Notes under the pieces: model-generated
What the model was told of the DNA's origin: nothing
Database searches by the model: none
Seen by the model: the letters and a program-made list of their open reading frames with translations, nothing else
Origin: CAWABB01 sp963701735
GTDB lineage: Bacteria > Bacteroidota > Ignavibacteria > UBA10030 > UBA6906
Direction: 5' to 3'
Assembly (NCBI GenBank): GCA_963701735.1
Contig: CAVPBI010000013.1
Location: 124,001 to 188,000, forward strand
DNA: 64,000 nt
Shown: positions 38,301 through 46,619 of the stretch, in pieces
Layout of the letters: the number at the start of each line of letters is the position of its first letter
Numbering within the stretch: position 1 is the stretch's first letter
Program-made: the position numbers and the translations under genes

Positions 38301-39064
38301 TCGAACGGCAGGTCGAACTTCAGCGACTTCAGCCCGCTGTGCGCCGCTTCCGTCGTCACCACCGTGTTCTGGTACCCCTTCGTCAGCTCGCCGTCATTCC
38401 CTCCGATCGGCGGCATCCAGTAGTACCAGCCCGTCGGGTACTCCAGGTTCGAGCCCCAGTGCTGGCCGGCCCACACGCCCGCACGACCGTAGAACATCAC
38501 GTCGTCCACCCACACCGTCCCCGTCGCGTTCTTCCCCGCCACGAACTTGATGATCGTCGTGTACGAGTCCTTCGGCAGGATCACGTCGCCCGGATTGTTC
38601 GTGTCCGCCACGAACGCCCCCGTCGACGCCACCGACTGAGGAATCGGCAGCTGGAACGTCCCGATCGGCGCCCCGAGATCATCATAGAACTCCCACGCCA
38701 TATACCACTTCGCATCTTCCGTCGCCGGGTTCACGTTCACGCCCTCTGTCCGTACCCATGCCCCCAGGAAGATGTCCACGTTCTTCGAGTGCGTCGGCGA
38801 CCAGATGTCGCACATGTTGTCCGATACCCACGCCGAGCTGTCGCCCGTCGTCGTCTTCTCGATCTTCATCGAGCGCAACCCCGAACGGTGCTGGTCTGTC
38901 GCCCAGCTCAGCGTCGCTCCGCCGGTGTTCCCCATGTTCCAGAACGCCGGCAACGTCCCCTCGAATCCGCCGATCTGGTTGATGTTCGGTGTCTGCGCAA
39001 ATGCCGTGGCGACACCGCCGACGGCAAGGATGCAGAGAAGCAGTACTGTGTTACGCCATCGCAT
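35391..39064 (-). CDS. Giant secreted repeat protein with beta-sandwich modules and C-terminal sorting domain, frame interrupted
   Basis: About 1220 residues. The signal peptide (RNTVLLLCILAVGGVATAFAQ) has GGAGGT before the ATG at 39064. The body is three near-identical copies of a ~365-residue unit. Each unit has two carbohydrate-binding-module-like beta-sandwiches: one from GGFEGTLPAFWN to VWVDDVMFYGR, and one from YPTGWYYWMPP to TIYWDD(L/V)T. The C-terminus is a FlgD-like sorting domain (LGQNYPNPFNPSTTISYGV...NKMVFVK). Frames change near 38165, 37910, 37390, 37042, 36788, 36282 and 35800, so the present sequence does not encode the whole protein. It is the first structural gene after LacI. 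I infer a surface carbohydrate-binding or fibre-like protein. Confidence 0.7.
35740..38976 (-). repeat. Three tandem ~1.1-kb coding repeats
   Basis: Copy boundaries on the minus strand are about 38976-37892, 37891-36769 and 36768-35740. Copy 1 is about 1085 bp and copy 2 about 1123 bp; the difference is mainly in one variable loop after GFVG.RRV. Long stretches are almost identical at the nucleotide level, which points to recent duplication or gene conversion. Copies 1 and 2 share a one-base insertion relative to copy 3 at 38165 and 37042, and both internal junctions show the same frame change. Confidence 0.9.
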
Positions 39065-39107
39065 ACGGACCTCCGTGTTGAGTGATGAAAAAAGAAAACA
39101 GGAACGT

Positions 39108-40166
39108 CTAGCTGCTTGAGAGAACTGCCTCCCCGGCACGAACCGGAGAGATATGACTGCCAGTGGACTCACGCACGATCAGTTCGACTGGAACATGCGT
39201 TGTCGTGACATGCGTGGTTCCGTTGACGATGATACTGGCAAGCTGTTCGACCGCATGGCGCCCGAGCTCCTCCTTGCGCACACGCACCGTCGTGAGGTGG
39301 GGCTGCACAAGGACGCTGGCGTCAACATCGTCGAATCCGACAACAGCAATGTCGCCAGGAATTCGGAGCCCGGCCTTCCGGATCTCCTGCATGCAGCCAA
39401 AGGCCATCGGGTCGTTGGCGGCAAAGACAGCCGTGGGCAGCGGCCGCCGTGCAAGGAGCCGGGCCATTGCGCGGGCGCCGCAGGGCGAACTGGATTCAGG
39501 TTCGGACATCTCGATGAACGACTCGGGTGGCGTGATGCCGCACTCCGCAAGCGCTTCACGGTAGCCCTGGAATCGCTCGGCGATACTCGGATGGTCGACA
39601 TCGCCGCCGACGAAGGCGATCTCGCGATGTCCAAGGGAGACCAGGTGCGTCACCGCCGCCCGGGCCCCGCCCAGATTGTCGATCAGCACGGCGGGATACC
39701 GCCGGCGCTTGACCTCAAAATCGACGAGCAGGACCGGAAGGCCGAAGCGCTCGATACGATCCAGAAGGTTGAGATCGACCTTCCCGGCGATGATCACTCC
39801 ATCGACATTCCGTTCGTGGAGGAATCGCGGCAAATCGTCTTTCGTGAACCGTACAGGGACGGTGGTGAGAAGCAGGTAGTACTTGAGGTCGCGGGCGGCA
39901 ACCTCGGCACCGATGAACACCCTGCTGTAGAACTGCTCCGCCAGATAGAAGCGATCATCGCGCAGGATGAACCCAATGTTGCCGCTGGTCTTCGAAGCAA
40001 GGCCGCGCGCCGAGCGCGTAGGGTGGTAGCCAAGGTCCTCGACGACCTTCAGGACATGCTGCCGCATCTCCTCGCTCACATACCCCCGGTTGTTGACAAC
40101 AAGGGAAACCGTAGAGAGCGAACAACGGGCAGTTCGCGCGACGTCTTTGATTGAAGGCCGCTTCAC
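39108..40166 (-). CDS. LacI-family transcriptional regulator
   Basis: About 352 residues. It has an N-terminal helix-turn-helix (SIKDVARTARCSLSTVSLVVNN) and hinge helix (RSARGLAS), then a periplasmic-binding-protein-like effector domain (NVDGVIIAG, VGGDVDHPSIAERFQGYREAL, FAANDPMAFGCMQEIRKAGLRIPGDIAVVGFDDVD) of normal length. These blocks are quoted as separate motifs. I start it at the GTG at 40166, preceded by AGGTG; the frame is open back to 40217. It is the first gene of the ~30-kb carbohydrate locus and probably represses it until a sugar ligand binds. Its own promoter carries operator-like sites. Confidence 0.92.
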   Translation of the reverse strand: MKRPSIKDVARTARCSLSTVSLVVNNRGYVSEEMRQHVLKVVEDLGYHPTRSARGLASKTSGNIGFILRDDRFYLAEQFYSRVFIGAEVAARDLKYYLLLTTVPVRFTKDDLPRFLHERNVDGVIIAGKVDLNLLDRIERFGLPVLLVDFEVKRRRYPAVLIDNLGGARAAVTHLVSLGHREIAFVGGDVDHPSIAERFQGYREALAECGITPPESFIEMSEPESSSPCGARAMARLLARRPLPTAVFAANDPMAFGCMQEIRKAGLRIPGDIAVVGFDDVDASVLVQPHLTTVRVRKEELGRHAVEQLASIIVNGTTHVTTTHVPVELIVRESTGSHISPVRAGEAVLSSS

Positions 40167-40230
40167 AGGATCACCTGAGTACGGCGGTGGGGTAAATCCG
40201 GTGAAAGATCGAGTCAACGGATGAGGTGAG

Positions 40231-40275
40231 TCTCGAAACGCTTCTCTAAGATACGCCGATTTTCGAGAATGTCAA
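40231..40275 (-). promoter_or_regulatory. lacI-type promoter with proximal operator
   Basis: On the minus strand, TTGACA (40270-40275) and TATCTT (40248-40253) are 16 bp apart. Immediately downstream of the -10 box lies GAAGCGTTTC (40235-40244), a pseudo-palindrome with a central CG as in LacI-family operators. An 8-bp inverted repeat, TCTCGAAA (40231-40238) and TTTCGAGA (40261-40268), frames the -10 box. Confidence 0.65.
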
Positions 40276-40321
40276 CAAGAAAAAACACAAAATGGGATCT
40301 AATAGGGGGGATTTGTATGTC

Positions 40322-40331
40322 GAAGCGTTTT
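40322..40331 (-). promoter_or_regulatory. Distal LacI-type operator candidate
   Basis: GAAGCGTTTT on the plus strand is a second copy, in the opposite orientation, of the GAAACGCTTC site at 40235-40244, with one mismatch. The centres are 87 bp apart, about eight helical turns, with the promoter between them, which would allow repressor looping. Confidence 0.45.
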
Positions 40332-40375
40332 TACAATTTTCATGCCAACTGAGATGCTCGGAGCCGGCCGCGGGC

Positions 40376-40427
40376 GTGAGGTTTGGGAGCCTCGCCCGCT
40401 CCGGGAGTGGCAGGGCGAGAGCCTCAC
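40376..40427 (-). terminator. Hairpin at the end of the methyltransferase gene
   Basis: Nested stems CTCGCCC/GGGCGAG (40391-40397, 40413-40419) and GTGAGG/CCTCAC (40376-40381, 40422-40427) overlap the stop codon of the methyltransferase gene. No T tract follows, so it may be a processing or insulating structure rather than a classical terminator. Confidence 0.3.
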
Positions 40428-41173
40428 TGCCTCCCTTCAACATCGAGAATTGCGGTCTTTCGCTTCAGCGTCCGCAGCACAAGCCAGATCGCGAAGCTGA
40501 CCCCGAGCAGGATCAACCAGCCGGTCTCAAACATCAATCTCCCCTCGACTGCGAGATCGCCCCGGACTTCGAGCATGAAGAACGTCACGATCATGGCAAA
40601 GAAACCGTTGTACTCACGCCGAAGGACGTTGCGGAACGAGAAAGGAAGGCCTGGCGGCCTCCATAACTTCACGTTCGGGATGAATGGAGGGGTTTTCTCC
40701 GCCCACGCGTCATATTGCTCACCGAACTTCCCCCGCAGGAACTGCTCTTCGGCATACATGATCCGCTCGTAGTACAGCCAGAACGCCAGGACGTAGATCA
40801 CCGTCAGCCACCACAGGTGCGGAAAGAGAGAAAGCCCCAACCACATGATGAAGTTGCCGAGATACAGCGGATGCCTCACGATCGAGTAGATCCCCGTGGT
40901 ATTGAGCACCTCCGCCATCTGCCCCGCCGTGTTCCTGCCCGACGTCCCTCGCGGAGCGTACCCGATAGTGAATGCCCGAACAACAAGGCCAACCGAACTT
41001 ACCAGGACACAGAAAACCTCCCACATGATATCCAGGGTCATGCTGTTCCCCAGATAGTTGAACTCTTCCATCACAACGAGCACCAGGACGAGAAGTACCA
41101 GCGGCAAATAGCTTCTCCATCGGAAAAGCCAGTTTCCTTCGCTTTCGAATTCTTCCCGTAGAGCCACGAGCAT
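40424..41173 (-). CDS. Isoprenylcysteine/phospholipid methyltransferase-like membrane protein
   Basis: A 249-residue membrane protein with about six helices. The centre carries the ICMT/PEMT-type SAM-binding block: GIYSIVRHPLYLGNF followed by a pair of helices and the cytoplasmic YERIMYAEEQFLRGKFGEQYD.W....P.FIP. Bacterial members methylate lipids or other membrane substrates, and the target is unknown. The ATG at 41173 has GGAAGGA upstream. It lies about 45 bases after a glycosyltransferase gene that faces the same way, so both may modify an envelope lipid or glycan. Confidence 0.82.
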   Translation of the reverse strand: MLVALREEFESEGNWLFRWRSYLPLVLLVLVLVVMEEFNYLGNSMTLDIMWEVFCVLVSSVGLVVRAFTIGYAPRGTSGRNTAGQMAEVLNTTGIYSIVRHPLYLGNFIMWLGLSLFPHLWWLTVIYVLAFWLYYERIMYAEEQFLRGKFGEQYDAWAEKTPPFIPNVKLWRPPGLPFSFRNVLRREYNGFFAMIVTFFMLEVRGDLAVEGRLMFETGWLILLGVSFAIWLVLRTLKRKTAILDVEGRQ

Positions 41174-41218
41174 TGTCCTTCCTCCTTACTCGGTGACTGA
41201 AGCGATTCGATCCGGTCG

Positions 41219-42867
41219 TCATATGTAAAACTTCTCGGCCGCCCAGATCGCCTGGAAGCTCGTCTTCATACCTTTGCACAGGAAGATCTGCCGGCCGACC
41301 TCAAACGGCATCGCGTACTTCGAGTCGGTGGTCCCGACCAGCGTCACCTCGTCGAACGCGCCCCGGAGATCATCCAGGTTCTCTGCAAGGGTCCGATGCG
41401 CTCCCACGACGATGGACACCGCACCCGTGCGCGTCCCGGGCCCCCACAGCCAGTAGCTGTTGTGGGCGCAAAGAGCGTTTGGCAGGGCATACTTCTTCCC
41501 GAAGAAATCGACTGCCCCTGCCTCGCCATAATTCCTCACATAGATCACGCACTTCGACTGTTCGTCCAGCGTCAACGTCCTGTATGCTCCGTCAATCAAG
41601 GCAACGAACTCCTCCCACCCGAACTGATCGGCATAGGACTGCGGGAGCGCCCCGACGCGGTTGGTCTCCTCGGCTTTGGGCTTCATGCCGAGCCGGTCCT
41701 GATACGCTATGAACGCGTCCACCGGCAGACACGGGAAGGGCAAACGGAAGAGCGATCAGTCCGATCGCCACGAGTACACCTGCATATGCAGGCCGCACCC
41801 ACTTTACGATCTGCGGCTTCAGCAGCCGCTCGAGGCAGACGGCCCCTCCGGCAAACAGCACCGGATAGACCGGCGACAAATAGTATACTTTGGCTTTGGT
41901 GACGACCATCAGGATTACGAGGCTGCAGTAGATCCATCCAAACGGCCGGTATTGCCTGGCTTCGGGACGAGCCAGGAAGAAGTACACGCCAAGCAGCCAC
42001 AATGGCGCGGCTGCGGGGTTCAGGAACTGAACCTGCCCACCCATGAACTCCAGAGCGCCCATGTCGACATTCTTGTACGTGCTTGCGTTTCGCATGAACT
42101 CGAGGCTCGGGAAACCGTGTGCGGCCTGCCACAGCACGTGCGGAAGGAAGAGAACCGTGGCCACGATCACGCCGAGCCAGAACCATGCACTCAGGAGGTT
42201 CTTCCGGTGCGGGGTCAGCACGAGGCCGACGACGAGCGCAATGCACAGGAATCCGATGGAGTATTTGTTGAGCAGGCCAAGCCCGATGATTCCGCCGAAG
42301 AGGAGCCAGAGCCGGGGCGACTCCCCGGAAAAAATGAGTAGGAGGATGTAGAGGGCGAGCGCCCAGAACAGCACATCGAAGGGGTTCATCGAGAAATAGC
42401 GGCCATGCCCCAGAAGCACGGGAGCCACAACCACGGCCAGCGACGCTAATACCTGGGTGGCGCGGGATCCTCCGAGCCGCCTCGCCATCAGCGCAGCAAG
42501 AATCACCACGGCTGCCTCCGGCAAGCGACGGCAACAGACGAATCGCCTGCAGCGAGTCTCCGAGAAGCGCCCGACTCGCCCAGAGCAGCGCGATCGAGAG
42601 CGGGGGATGGTCCACATACCCCCAGTCGAGGTGGTCGCTGCACGCTATATAATAGAGCTCGTCACGGAAGTACCCGTAGCGATCGTGGAACGCCACCTGG
42701 AGGACGAACTGAACCAGCGCAAGAAGAGCCGGGATGGCAAGGTCGGGCCATGTTTCGCCGGCGGTCGAGACCCTGTGAACGGAGGGGAAGAGTTGGAATG
42801 AGTAACATGGGCGGATCCCGACCCTGAAAGATGTGCCAAAGATCGGATTTCCCCACCCCGGATGCAA
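41219..42867 (-). CDS. GT39/ArnT-type membrane glycosyltransferase, frame interrupted
   Basis: About 550 residues of a polyprenyl-phosphate-sugar-dependent glycosyltransferase of the PMT/ArnT type. The first periplasmic loop carries the catalytic-region motif YFRDELYYIACSDHLDWGYVDHPP. About ten further helices and a soluble C-terminal domain (from QDRLGMKPKAEETNRVG to AAEKFYI) follow. The frame changes near 42525 and near 41735. The start is unclear: the open frame begins at a TTG at 42867, and another frame offers an ATG close by. It would transfer a sugar to a lipid or protein on the periplasmic side. The substrate is unknown. Confidence 0.8.
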
Positions 42868-42960
42868 CCGTCAAACACCGCCACACACGCAGCCCCGCGG
42901 AGCACACGGAGGCTCCATGGAGCTGCGCCTCTGCTTCGGGAGCCTGCCGCCGTCGGGGCC

Positions 42961-43392
42961 CTACCGCCCCCTGATATACCGCTCCAGGTGGCCGATCGAG
43001 TCCTGCTGGTCTTCAAGCAGGGCTTTCACCACATCCCCGATCGAGACGACTCCTTCCAGTTTCCCGCCCTCCACGACGGGCAGGTGGCGGACCTGACGGG
43101 CCGTCATCAACTCCATGCAGCGCGGAACCTCGGTCGCACGGTCAATCACGACCGGATCGGACGTCATGATCTCGCGCACCGGTGTGTCCTTCGAAACCTT
43201 CCCTTTCAGGACGACCTTCCTCGCGTAGTCCCGCTCGGAAAAAATTCCGACAAGCCTGCCGCCTTCCACGACCATCAGGGCGCCGACATTGTGCTCGGCG
43301 AGAAGTGACAGCGCTTCAAACACGCTGGCCTGAGGGGCGACAGAATACACGTGGGCCCCTTTTTGAGCTAGGATGTCTCCGGCACTGGCCAT
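42961..43392 (-). CDS. Two-CBS-domain protein
   Basis: A 143-residue cytoplasmic protein made of a pair of CBS motifs (a Bateman module) and little else. The first repeat has VFEALSLLAEHNVGALMVVEGGRLVGIFSERDY and the second has VPRCMELMTARQVRHLPVVEGGKLEGVVSIGDVV; both are quoted as spaced family blocks. Such proteins bind adenine nucleotides and sense energy state. No partner enzyme domain is attached and no obvious partner gene is adjacent. The ATG at 43392 has GGAG seven bases upstream. Confidence 0.93.
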   Translation of the reverse strand: MASAGDILAQKGAHVYSVAPQASVFEALSLLAEHNVGALMVVEGGRLVGIFSERDYARKVVLKGKVSKDTPVREIMTSDPVVIDRATEVPRCMELMTARQVRHLPVVEGGKLEGVVSIGDVVKALLEDQQDSIGHLERYIRGR

Positions 43393-43451
43393 GGAGCAAC
43401 TCCCGTGAAAAAGGATGGTGTCGATTCAGAATGGATGACGCAACTTCACCG

Positions 43452-43610
43452 GCGATGCCCCATTGCGCGGCAGTCCTGGGATGGGGAAATGAACAGCGGC
43501 GGATACGCGCGTCGTGTCCGCCCCGACAATATGAGCCACAGGGGAGATAAACAGAAGGCTGACACGATTGTCGTGTCCGCCCCGACAATATGGGCCACCG
43601 GGGAGATAAT
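43452..43610. repeat. Degenerate 59-bp tandem repeat
   Basis: Two 40-bp near-identical blocks, 43511-43550 and 43570-43609, begin GTCGTGTCCGCCCCGACA and end GGGGAGATAA, differing at two positions. The following 19 bp are also related, and a weaker third copy precedes them at about 43452-43510, so the unit is 59 bp. It fills the gap between a CBS gene and the end of a secreted-protein gene and has no convincing coding frame. Confidence 0.75.
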
Positions 43611-43615
43611 GTCAA

Positions 43616-43662
43616 GCGGCCCTGAGAGCACCACCGCGCATGGCCGGAGCCCTCAGGGCCGC
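43616..43662 (-). terminator. Inverted repeat after the sorted-protein gene
   Basis: An 11-bp perfect inverted repeat (GCGGCCCTGAG and CTCAGGGCCGC) separated by 25 bases lies 24 bases after the stop of the minus-strand gene at 43686. There is no T tract. It may form a weak terminator or mark the edge of the 59-bp repeat array. Confidence 0.35.
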
Positions 43663-43685
43663 CCTTCTCACCGGACGGGAAGCTC

Positions 43686-44609
43686 TCAGCGCGTCAAGAC
43701 CGCCCGTATGATCGCGACATCGTTCCCGGCACGCAGCCGGATAAGGTACACGCCGCTCGCCAGCCCGGCCGCATTGAAGTACGCCGTGTGCGCGCCCGCC
43801 GCAAGTGTTGCATCAACGACGGTTGCGAGTTCCTCCCCGAGGATATTATGCACCGTCAGCCGGACGGAACCGGGCCCGGGCACGCTGAACCTGATCGTGT
43901 CGTCCCTGGGTTAAACGGATTGGGATACGCCCCAAGGAGCTGGAACCGGGAAGGAGGAAGACTGCCGACCGAAACATCTGTGACCGAACTGACCAGGATC
44001 GTTCCGTACGTCAGGCCGTCCTCGCCGACAAAGACCCCTCCCGATGATTCCGTGCCATAACCGGACGCGGAAACAGTCACTGCATAACTCCCCGACGGCA
44101 CGAGCGAGCCGTAGCGACCCTGAGACCCCCGTGACGACATTCCATTCCTGGGCACCCGACACAAGCCTGACCTCGGCCCCGGCCAGCGGAGTCAACACAC
44201 CGGAGACTCTGTCCCTCCCGAGCACCTGGCCGCTCACCTCGGTCGAGTCGCCCCCGCCGCCTCCGCCGCCTCCCGACGAAGCCGTGTCAGGCTCCAGGAC
44301 GATGTCGAACGTGTAGCTGCCGACGCCGATAGCGTCGTACCGGAAATAGTACGGCTTGTACCCGGGCTTCCCCGCCATGACGACATAGATCTCGTTCCCC
44401 GTCACGATATCAGCGATAGCGTACTCTCCGCTCGCCCCTGACGTGTCAGGGTAGGCAATCGAATCCGGCAGGAGTACATGGAGCGTGACAAGCGCATCGG
44501 CGATCGGCTGCGACGTCGACCGGTCTACAACCGTTCCGCTGAGCGAACCCGCCAGCATCAGGCATGGCACCATCACCAGCACCGCAAGTACCGCCAGTAC
44601 GTTCTTCAT
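43686..44609 (-). CDS. Small secreted protein with carboxypeptidase-regulatory-like domains and sorting domain, frame interrupted
   Basis: About 307 residues. The signal peptide (MKNVLAVLAVLVMVPCLMLA) has GGGAG upstream of the ATG. A first beta-sandwich (LSGTVVDRSTSQPIADALVTL) is followed by a Gly8 linker, a second sandwich (VSGQVLGRDRVSGVLTPLAG) and a C-terminal sorting domain (LLGAYPNPFNPGTT...AIIRAVLTR). Frames change near 44130, at a run of five G/C, and near 43905. I infer an exported surface protein; there is no enzymatic signature. It follows the barrel-protein gene upstream by about 95 bases. Confidence 0.75.
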
Positions 44610-44704
44610 ATCTCCCTCTCCCTCAGGGTCGCCGGGAATGCGGCCGGACAGACTCTGGCGTTGGTTGAACATCCGTGACTATGGTGTACGCTCGTCCTTC
44701 TTCC

Positions 44705-46531
44705 TTATGGCGTCAGCGTCAGGCCGATCCACCACTGCAGGTCCTGGAATTCGGTGCCTTCGTACGTCTCGTGATACGTGGGAACCACAAGCAGCCGGAC
44801 GCCGAATGCTTTCGCGACATTGACCGTCAGCCCGGCCAGGAACGTGGTCTGAACATCCGTTGTCGTCTCCGTTGGCGCCGTGTACCGCTCGCCGAAGTTC
44901 TCCTGACGCGTCTCGCCTTCGTTGGTGGTGATCACGCGATACCGGAACCTCGCCAGCGTGACGTCATCGGCTTCCCACTGGGTCATGACCCTGTTGAGCC
45001 CGAGCAGGATGCCCACCACCTCCGACGCCCTAATATTCACGAACACGGGAATTGAGAAGTTGGTTCGCTTCGCCGTGAACGTCCAGTCCAGATCTTTCGA
45101 CTCCTGCTGCCCGTACCGCGAATCCCACGTGCCGGTGGTCGACCAGTACCGCGAGTGGCTGTCCATCAGGACGGATTCGGTCGTCTTCGTCTCGGCACGC
45201 TGCCACTCGACGATCGCGCCAATCGACAGGCGCACCGCCGGGCTGATCGTCCACTGCAGCGACCCCGTGACGCGGTCCAGATCGTTCAGCTGTGACCCGC
45301 CGCCATACCGGTTGTCGTTGAGGTACGATTCCGAATAGCTGGTGACCGGAACGGTGTTCTCGGTCCACACGTACCTGCTGTAGCTCGTATCCCGGATCGC
45401 GCTGCCCAGCCCGATGTCGACGGTGGCGCGCTCACGCCGGTAGAGAAGCGTCACCACGGTCGCCGGGGTCGGACGGACGGTGAGGTCGATGCCGCCGTAC
45501 GTCGTGTGCCCATCGTGGTTCCAGTCGTTTCCGTTGTCGGCTGACCGGAAATAGTAGCTGCTTCCGCCCGTATACGCATTGTCATAGTACGACGAGTCAT
45601 CGCGCACGAGGTTCTGTGTCACGTTGCCCCAGAGATATCCGAACGTGGCGCCCACCGTAAGCTGGTCAGTCAGGCGGTATTGCGCGCCCCCGGCGATGTC
45701 CCAATGCCCGTAGTCCTGTTCGCGCGCCTCGAGGTTCGACCAGAGCGACGTGCCGGTGCCGTAGTAGGAATTCTGCCAGAGATTCGACGACCCGTACGAG
45801 CCTTCCCGCGCGAACGTCACCCGGCTCACCTTGCCGCCGAGATCGAGTCCGAACGGCAAGGCGTACCGGACGAACCCCGTCAGGAAATGCCCCGTCTGGC
45901 TGATGTTGTCCGAGCCGCTGTACTTGTCGACGGTCGGCAGGGTGCTCTCCGCAGCCGACCGCGCGCCATTGTAGTCGTACCCGAGCGTCGACTTGTAGAT
46001 GTCCTGCGGTATCCCGTAGTACTTGTCGTCCTGAAGCACGAGCTGATAGGTGAGCCCGGTAATCAGACCGTGGATCGACTCGGGTGCGGGGCGAACCATG
46101 AGCGCCCCGGAGAAAACCGGCTCGAGTTCTTTCCTCGCGGGCGAGAAGTAGAAGGGGTAATACGCCATGTCGGCCCTCGCCGGCGCATCAGCGTAGTTCG
46201 CCCGCTCGGCCGCATAGATCCAGGGCGGGTAGTACCCCTCGTCCTGTACTTCCTGCGAGGAGCGGAAGTCGGTATACAGGTAGGTGGATTTCAGCGAATC
46301 GAGATCGAGGCGCGCAGGGTTCACGATGAAGTCGAGCAACGGGTCGGTGAGGAGGCCCGGGGTCGTCTTCGAGAACGATCCGATGCCGTACGGGTTCACG
46401 TACGACGGGGTGAAGAAGAAATTGGTCTGCTCGAACGATTTCTCCAGCACGCGCTCACCCCAGTACTGGGCTGCAGCCTCTGTCATCGAGAGTGCGAGGA
46501 GAAGCGAAACGATCACGACTCTGGTTGCCAT
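44705..46531 (-). CDS. Outer-membrane beta-barrel protein
   Basis: About 608 residues with a signal peptide (MATRVVIVSLLLALSMTEAAAQ). The mature part alternates aromatic and polar residues through many amphipathic strands and ends in an aromatic-rich strand (LQWWIGLTLTP), as expected of a large barrel. There is no plug domain, so it is not a TonB receptor. The N-terminal region includes FFFTPSYVNPYGIGSF and LLDFIVNPARLDLD, which resembles barrel proteins common in Ignavibacteria-like genomes with no named function. The ATG at 46531 has GGAG nine bases upstream. The frame is intact. Confidence 0.75.
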   Translation of the reverse strand: MATRVVIVSLLLALSMTEAAAQYWGERVLEKSFEQTNFFFTPSYVNPYGIGSFSKTTPGLLTDPLLDFIVNPARLDLDSLKSTYLYTDFRSSQEVQDEGYYPPWIYAAERANYADAPARADMAYYPFYFSPARKELEPVFSGALMVRPAPESIHGLITGLTYQLVLQDDKYYGIPQDIYKSTLGYDYNGARSAAESTLPTVDKYSGSDNISQTGHFLTGFVRYALPFGLDLGGKVSRVTFAREGSYGSSNLWQNSYYGTGTSLWSNLEAREQDYGHWDIAGGAQYRLTDQLTVGATFGYLWGNVTQNLVRDDSSYYDNAYTGGSSYYFRSADNGNDWNHDGHTTYGGIDLTVRPTPATVVTLLYRRERATVDIGLGSAIRDTSYSRYVWTENTVPVTSYSESYLNDNRYGGGSQLNDLDRVTGSLQWTISPAVRLSIGAIVEWQRAETKTTESVLMDSHSRYWSTTGTWDSRYGQQESKDLDWTFTAKRTNFSIPVFVNIRASEVVGILLGLNRVMTQWEADDVTLARFRYRVITTNEGETRQENFGERYTAPTETTTDVQTTFLAGLTVNVAKAFGVRLLVVPTYHETYEGTEFQDLQWWIGLTLTP

Positions 46532-46619
46532 GGTGAAGCTCTCCACATTTTTGCAGGGTGTCATGAAAGGCCGTGCCTCAGAGACGACGGCGATCTACGG
46601 AGACGGCTGCGGACAGCGC

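Noticed and set aside
35740..38976. Long direct repeats considered as a CRISPR array or a duplicated mobile element
   Set aside because: Unit length of about 1.1 kb, coding content and a single signal peptide and sorting domain show a repeat protein, not spacers or a transposon.
43511..43609. Insertion-sequence ends
   Set aside because: No transposase remnant lies between or beside the repeats and they are direct, not inverted; kept only as a tandem repeat.
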